NCBI RefSeq assembly: GCF_032056465.1
Contig: NZ_DAMBCL010000011.1
DNA: 64,000 nucleotides
Reading direction: 5' to 3' (one strand)
Source: Mobilicoccus sp032056465
GTDB lineage: Bacteria > Actinomycetota > Actinomycetes > Actinomycetales > Dermatophilaceae
Positions 59,356 through 64,000 of the stretch are shown here, piece by piece. Made by a program: the position numbers and the translations under genes. The first letter of the stretch is position 1. Every line of letters starts with the position of its first letter. Below the pieces are notes generated by a model that was not told the DNA's origin, ran no database searches, and saw nothing but the letters and a program-made list of their open reading frames with translations.

Positions 59356-61184
59356 AGGCTGGTGTGAATGCGCAGGGCGGCGATGAATTCGCGGTAGAGC
59401 TCGTCGCGGGCGAGCAGGTCCGCGTGGGTGCCCGCGTCGCGGATCCGCCCGTGCTCGAGGACGACGATCTGATCGGCGTCGAGCACCGTCGACAGGCGGT
59501 GGGCGATGGTGACGACGGCGCCATCGCGGGAGGCGTCGGCGATGACCTGCTGGATCGCCGCCTCGGTCGTGCCGTCGAGTTGGGCCGTGGCCTCGTCGAG
59601 CAGGAGGACGCCGGGTCGGCGCACGAGGGCGCGGGCGACGGCGAGGCGTTGCCGTTCCCCACCGGAGAGGCTCGTCTCGGACACGGCCGCGTCGAGCCCG
59701 TCGGGCAGCGAACGGATCTTCGCGTCGAGTCGCACCGCGGCCAGCGCCGCCCACGCCTCGGCCTCCGCCTCCGTGGGGGTCGCATGAGTGGGGTGCGGCG
59801 CGGCGACGCCCGCGTCGGCGTCGGCACCCGTCCGGACACGGAAGAGGACGTTCTCGCGCACTGTGCCGGGGATGACCGGTGTCTCCTGCTCGACGTAGGC
59901 GATGCGCGAGCGCACGTCGTCGATGCTCAACTGCCTGTAGGGGACGCCGTCGAGTTCGAGGTGCCCGCAGGTCGGGTCGATGAACCGCAAGAGGAGGGAG
60001 AACACGGTCGTCTTGCCGGCGCCCGAGAGCCCGACGAGCGCGACGTGTCCGGTGCGCGGGATCTCGAGCGTGACGTCGCAGATGGCGGGCTCGGCGGCGC
60101 CGACGTAGCCGGCCGTCACCCCGCGGAGGGCGAGGACCGGCACACCCACCGACACCTCGTGTGCATCGAGGTCGGCAGGCGCGTCCTCGGGGCGGCGGGT
60201 GGTGTCCTCGAGGTCCAGGTCCTCGGTCTCGCGGATACGCGCGGCTGCCGCGAGTCCGCTCTGGAGGGTCGAGACGGCCCCGGCGAGGGAGGAGATCGGG
60301 CCGATGATCGTGAAGGCGTAGAGGAGGAACGCGACGAGGGTCGAGACGAGCAGTTCCCCCCGGGCGACGCGTACCGATCCCAGCCCGAGGATGACGATGA
60401 TCGCGAGCTGCATCCCGCCGCCGGCGACGGCCCACGTCAGCGCCGAGAACCACACCGACCGGATCGACTGCCGTGCCGATGCCTCTGCCATCGCGGTGAC
60501 GCGGCCGATCTCGCGGTCCTCGGCCCGGCTCGACTTCACCGTGCGAAGTGCTCGGATACCGCCTTCGAGCGTCGCGCCGAGGTCGCCGATGGCGTCCTGA
60601 GCGCGTTTGTCCGCCTTGGCGATCTGCGGGACGAGGACGGCGAACGCCACGACGATCGCCGACAGCGCGAGCAATGTCGTCACGAGGAGCGGCACGTCCA
60701 GCCACGCCATGAGCACGATGGTGCCGACGAGAGCCACGAAGCCGTTGACGAGGTCGATGAGGCTGTTGGTCGTCGCCTCACGCAGCAACACGGTGTCGCT
60801 CGTCACGCGCGTGACGAGCTCACCCGTGCGGTACCGCTGGACCTGTTCGAGCCTCGCCCGAAAGAAGCGGCGCACGAGTCCGCGGCGGGCGTCGAGGACG
60901 ATGTGCTCGGCGAGGCGCCCCAGGACGAGGCTCTGCGTGAGGCTTGCTGCCGTGCCGATGACGAGCAACAGGAGCAGGATCGCGGCGGGGCCTGCGAGGT
61001 CCAGGCCCGTCTCGAGGGAGTCGAGGACCCACTTGACGACCATCGGCGTCGCAAGCGAGACGCCGGTACCGCCCAGACTCAGCACGAGTCCAAGGGTGAG
61101 GACCCGCAGGTGCGGGCGCGCGTAGGACCACAGCAGCGCCGTCCCCTCGCGGAAGGGCACGTCGCTCGTGCGGTCGGCCGACAT
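59352..61184 (-). CDS. ABC exporter, fused permease/ATPase
   Basis: Half-size type IV ABC exporter of 610 residues, to act as a homodimer. The N-terminal six-helix transmembrane domain (about 20-310) precedes the nucleotide-binding domain: Walker A VGLSGAGKTTVF, Q-loop YVEQETPVIPGTVRENV, signature SLSGGERQRLAVARALV, Walker B GVLLLDEATAQLD and H-loop IAHRLS. An Ala/Asp-rich insert (VRTGADADAGVAAPHPTHAT...) lies before the signature. Drug, lipid or peptide export are all possible. ATG 61184; downstream small ORF overlaps its stop. Confidence 0.9.
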   Translation of the reverse strand: MSADRTSDVPFREGTALLWSYARPHLRVLTLGLVLSLGGTGVSLATPMVVKWVLDSLETGLDLAGPAAILLLLLVIGTAASLTQSLVLGRLAEHIVLDARRGLVRRFFRARLEQVQRYRTGELVTRVTSDTVLLREATTNSLIDLVNGFVALVGTIVLMAWLDVPLLVTTLLALSAIVVAFAVLVPQIAKADKRAQDAIGDLGATLEGGIRALRTVKSSRAEDREIGRVTAMAEASARQSIRSVWFSALTWAVAGGGMQLAIIVILGLGSVRVARGELLVSTLVAFLLYAFTIIGPISSLAGAVSTLQSGLAAAARIRETEDLDLEDTTRRPEDAPADLDAHEVSVGVPVLALRGVTAGYVGAAEPAICDVTLEIPRTGHVALVGLSGAGKTTVFSLLLRFIDPTCGHLELDGVPYRQLSIDDVRSRIAYVEQETPVIPGTVRENVLFRVRTGADADAGVAAPHPTHATPTEAEAEAWAALAAVRLDAKIRSLPDGLDAAVSETSLSGGERQRLAVARALVRRPGVLLLDEATAQLDGTTEAAIQQVIADASRDGAVVTIAHRLSTVLDADQIVVLEHGRIRDAGTHADLLARDELYREFIAALRIHTSL

Positions 61185-61500
61185 CTGGGGTCACTCGATC
61201 ATGCATTCATCGACGACGCGTCATGCTCATCAATGGGAACGCGTCTCGTCGGTCTGCCGAGCAACGACGCCTGGGGTCGCACGGAGGCAGCATCGGTCAC
61301 CGCGAGGACGCTCGACACGAATCCTGGATCGACCGGGTCGGTCGGGCGCTCGATCGGCACGACAGTCATACCGCCACCCTTGCACACCGCCACAACGGTT
61401 CACTCGGCACCTTCGTGGTCGCACAACCTCGGTCTCACCCGCCCCGACGGTTCACTCGGCGCCATTGTGGTGGTGAGGGCACCCGGTTCGTGTCGCGAAC
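61185..61500. other. gene-free stretch with a short direct repeat
   Basis: 316 bp upstream of the ABC exporter and beyond the amidase end. An imperfect direct repeat, core ACGGTTCACTCGGC at 61395-61408 and 61447-61460 followed in both by a TGTGGT/CGTGGT end, lies in it. No gene is supported. Confidence 0.6.
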
Positions 61501-62874
61501 TCAGGCCTGAGCAGCGTCGCGCAGCAGCCGTTCCAGCTGGGCGGCCAACGGCAGCAGGCGGGTCTCGTCGCCTCCGGGGGCATAGAGCTGCACCCCGACC
61601 GGAAGCCCGCTTGCCGTGCCGGCAGGGACCGACATCGCGGCGTGGCCGGTGACGTTGGCGAGGGTGCTGAACGCGACCATCGGCGCGGCACGAAGGATCG
61701 CCTGCCCCATCCCTGCGCCCGTGAGCTGCGGCAACGGCGGCGGCAGGCAGGCGATCGTCGGCGAGAGCACGACGTCGTACTCCGCCCACCGGGCTTCGAC
61801 GCCGCAGCGGATCCGCTCGGCGGCGCGTCCCGCGGCCCGCAGGACGACGTCCGGGATCGCGGCACCCACCCTCGCTCCGCTGCGGGTCCGGGCCTCGGCG
61901 CGTTCGGGGTGGGGCACGCGTCTGCACTCGTCCGCGATCGCCGCGAAGAACGACGGCACGAACGCGGGCTGGGCGTCGGGCCACCGGCCCGGCAGGCCTC
62001 GGACGTCATGTCCTGCCTCCGCGAGACGGCGAGCCGTCTCCCCGAGGACGCGCCGCACCCGCGGGTCGACGCGGATCGTGGGCCACGGCGGGGTGGCGAT
62101 CCACCCGATCCGCAGACGGCCCGGCTCGCGCGCGGCGGCGACGGCGAAGGGCTCGGCAGGGGCGGGGGCGGAGAACGCATCGACGTCGGTCGTCCCCGAG
62201 ATCGCGTCGTAGACGAGCGCGCAGTCTGCGACGGTGCCGGTCAGCGGGCCGATCGTGCCGAGCGGCCCCCAGAGGTCCGGGTGCGGCGCCGTGCTCACCC
62301 GCCCACGGACGGGTTTGAGACCGACGAGACCACAGCAAGACGCAGGGATGCGGATCGACCCGCCACCATCGCCGCCGATGCCGACCGGCACGACCCCCGC
62401 GGCGACCAACGCCGCGGACCCGCCACTGCTGCCGCCGGGACTCCGGTCGAGGTCGTGCGGGTTGCGGGTGATCCCCCCGTCGCCCTCGGTGAACGGGTAC
62501 TGGCCGAACTCCGGCATCCGGGTCGTCGCGACCACGACCGCACCGGCCTGCCGCAGACGAGCCACGACCGCCGAGTCCGCCACGGCCGGCTCCCCGCCAC
62601 ACCGCCCACCGAACGTCGTGACGACCCCCGCGACGTCGTTCTCCGCCTTGATGACGACGGGCACCCCCGCGAGCGGCCCGACATCCTCGCCCGCGGCCAT
62701 CCGGGAGTCGAGGGCATGGGCGGCCGAGCGCGCCTCATCGGCGAGGACGTGCTCGGCGGCGTCAAGGTGCCTCGCCTCGTCGAGTCGGGCGAGCGCAGCC
62801 TCGACGACCGCCCGCGCCTGCACCCGTCCCGCTCGGACGTCGGCCGCGATCTGCGTGGCTGTGGCCTGGGTCAT
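61501..62874 (-). CDS. Amidase signature family enzyme
   Basis: Amide hydrolase of 457 residues with the Ser-cisSer-Lys triad: Lys in VVIKAEND, cis-Ser in SPGGSSGGSAALVAAG, and nucleophile Ser in GGDGGGSIRIPASCCGLVG. Not GatA, since no gatB or gatC is near and GatA-specific blocks are absent. Candidates are aliphatic or aryl amides, nitrile-pathway or 6-aminohexanoate-like substrates. ATG 62874 fits the family N-terminus. Confidence 0.88.
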   Translation of the reverse strand: MTQATATQIAADVRAGRVQARAVVEAALARLDEARHLDAAEHVLADEARSAAHALDSRMAAGEDVGPLAGVPVVIKAENDVAGVVTTFGGRCGGEPAVADSAVVARLRQAGAVVVATTRMPEFGQYPFTEGDGGITRNPHDLDRSPGGSSGGSAALVAAGVVPVGIGGDGGGSIRIPASCCGLVGLKPVRGRVSTAPHPDLWGPLGTIGPLTGTVADCALVYDAISGTTDVDAFSAPAPAEPFAVAAAREPGRLRIGWIATPPWPTIRVDPRVRRVLGETARRLAEAGHDVRGLPGRWPDAQPAFVPSFFAAIADECRRVPHPERAEARTRSGARVGAAIPDVVLRAAGRAAERIRCGVEARWAEYDVVLSPTIACLPPPLPQLTGAGMGQAILRAAPMVAFSTLANVTGHAAMSVPAGTASGLPVGVQLYAPGGDETRLLPLAAQLERLLRDAAQA

Positions 62875-63190
62875 GGATCGACCGTAGACGCCGCATCCCC
62901 TCATCGCCGCATGAGCGCGAACACCCACCCGAGGTGTCGGCGCTGTGCCGTTGATCGAGCGCGAGACACGACAGCCGGAGCCCGGGGACCGACGCAGGGG
63001 CTCGGCTCCGATCCAGGGAGCGCCGCCGTCGCCGCCGCCTCGCATCGTGATCGAGCACCCCCCGGGCATCACCGCCCAGGGTGGCCCCTGCATCGCCTGA
63101 CGATCGCGCAAAGACCTGCTGGGCATTCACTCAGTCGCACATTCGTTCTAGACTTGCTCCAACCGAACACCCTTCCGGAGAGGCCCGCCC
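62875..63190. other. 316-bp divergent intergenic region, amidase / DUF222 gene
   Basis: Holds the promoter of the HNH-type gene at its right end (SOS-like box, TAGACT -10, ribosome site) and the amidase promoter at its left. The rest shows no gene or repeat. Confidence 0.6.
63136..63149 (+). promoter_or_regulatory. SOS (LexA) box-like site
   Basis: CGCAC-ATTC-GTTCT matches the actinobacterial LexA pattern CGAAC-N4-GTTCG at 8 of 10 fixed bases and sits directly before a TAGACT -10 box (63149-63154). Confidence 0.45.
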
Positions 63191-64000
63191 ATGACTGCCC
63201 AGACCACCCCGGCCGCGGTCCTGGCACCGCCCGCGCAGTGGGGTGTGGGCATGCCGGTTCCGACCGCCCGGTTCGCCGAGCTGAGCGAGGATGAACTTCT
63301 CACCGAGCTGGAAACCCACGAGAAGGTCAGCGCCTGGATCGAGGCGCGCGGCCTGTCGGTGATCGAGGAGCTCACGCGGCGCCGGGAACGGGCGACCCTG
63401 GCGGAACTGTCCGAACGCCAACCCGACGCCTCGGCCCGGGCGCGAACCCTCGCCGTCGCCGGCGCGCGGGAGGCGGTCGTGGACGAGATCGCGTTGGCCA
63501 CCGGCGCGAGCGAACGGACCTGCACCACGCGGGTGCGGATGGCCCGGGAATGGGAACGCTTCACCCAGATCCGCGACGCCCTGGCCACGGGGCGGATGAG
63601 CGCGGCCAGGGCGGTACAGGTCACCACGCGGAGTTCTGCGGTCGACGCCGGGCGGATGCCCGCCATCATCACCGAGGTCCTCGCCCCCTACGACACCAGC
63701 GATGACGGCGACGACGGCGGCCTGGCCGTGCCGCAGAGCGTGTTCTCCTGGCGCCTTGGCCGGGCCGTCGCGGCCGCAACGACCTGTCGGCAGCGGCACC
63801 TGGACGCGATCCAACGCCGCGACGCCTGGGCATCGCTCACCCCCGAAGCGGACGGGGCATTCACCGTGACCGGGCACGCCGCTCGCATCGCCGCCGCCTA
63901 CGGACGCGTGGATGACCATGCCCGCCGCCTCCGCCGCGAAGGCGACCCCCGCACCCTGGCCCAACTCCGCTCCGACATCGGCCTGGACCTGCTCATCGAG
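63191..64000 (+). CDS. DUF222 / HNH endonuclease family protein (5' part)
   Basis: First 270 codons of an actinobacterial DUF222-HNH (13E12-repeat) protein, cut by the window end before any HNH motif. The DUF222 region reads ARTLAVAGAREAVVDEIALATG, ASERTCTTRVRMAREWE and ALATGRMSAARAVQVTTRSS. Family members usually end in an HNH nuclease domain. GGAGAGG lies 7 nt before ATG 63191. An SOS-like box is upstream, as for several mycobacterial 13E12 genes. Such genes are often dispersed in multiple copies. Confidence 0.88.
   Translation, partial: MTAQTTPAAVLAPPAQWGVGMPVPTARFAELSEDELLTELETHEKVSAWIEARGLSVIEELTRRRERATLAELSERQPDASARARTLAVAGAREAVVDEIALATGASERTCTTRVRMAREWERFTQIRDALATGRMSAARAVQVTTRSSAVDAGRMPAIITEVLAPYDTSDDGDDGGLAVPQSVFSWRLGRAVAAATTCRQRHLDAIQRRDAWASLTPEADGAFTVTGHAARIAAAYGRVDDHARRLRREGDPRTLAQLRSDIGLDLLIE

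Noticed and set aside
61501..62874. GatA (aspartyl/glutamyl-tRNA amidotransferase subunit A)
   Set aside because: No gatB or gatC partner, a shorter family-atypical C-terminus and amidase blocks of the general type.

Overview
The window reads as ordinary core chromosome of a high-GC actinobacterium, most likely of the order Micrococcales (Intrasporangiaceae/Dermatophilaceae-like; the family is inference). The signs are GC-rich codon use throughout, mycothiol synthesis (MshB), the succinylase lysine route (DapD, DapE, DapC), DUF3107 and DUF3117 proteins, an AdnA-type helicase-nuclease and DivIVA-domain proteins. I see no rRNA, tRNA, CRISPR array, insertion sequence or prophage. About 56 genes are supported, two of them cut by the window edges.

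Layout. 0-6.4 kb: AdnA-like helicase (partial), TetR regulator, DUF3107 and RhlE-type RNA helicase, an order I recall from mycobacteria. 6.9-16.5 kb: PHP phosphoesterase, mesaconyl-CoA hydratase, lipoamide dehydrogenase, a TetR/serine-hydrolase divergent pair, ThrE exporter and Xaa-Pro aminopeptidase. 17-22 kb: methylsuccinyl-CoA dehydrogenase, an L,D-transpeptidase, and the coupled pair malyl-CoA lyase and malyl-CoA thioesterase. With the hydratase at 7.8 kb, these make four enzymes of the lower ethylmalonyl-CoA pathway. 22-33 kb: DedA, MgtE-N/CBS protein, DUF1003, Mrp, TatB, SigE, an enoyl-CoA isomerase with a TetR, O-methyltransferase, DUF3117, a membrane glycosyltransferase, DivIVA protein and LOG protein. 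This resembles the mycobacterial sigE-tatB-mrp neighbourhood, but no anti-sigma gene lies between sigE and tatB. 33-37 kb: peroxide operon ahpC-ahpF-oxyR. 37-45 kb: dapE, an orphan chemoreceptor, dapD with a transglycosylase-like gene, then mshB-flavin reductase-fdxC-dapC. 45-64 kb: PPK2, a CPA2 antiporter, acyl-CoA ligase, aspartate aminotransferase, oleate hydratase with its divergent TetR, metQ-metN-metI, BrnQ, a HAD phosphatase, an ABC exporter with a small coupled ORF, an amidase, and a DUF222/HNH gene running off the end.

How it works together. The window joins acetyl-CoA/C5 metabolism (Mch, Mcd, Mcl1, Mcl2), unsaturated fatty-acid handling (oleate hydratase, enoyl-CoA isomerase, FadD), lysine/DAP synthesis, and redox defence (AhpC/AhpF/OxyR, mycothiol). 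A recurring regulatory theme is a TANNNT box 6-7 nt upstream of the start codon, which predicts leaderless mRNAs for at least nine genes. I found no clearly new system. The best leads are the scattered ethylmalonyl-CoA genes, predicted OxyR and LexA sites, the absent anti-sigma gene, a 23-bp perfect inverted repeat, two 15-bp minisatellites and a small ORF coupled to an ABC exporter.
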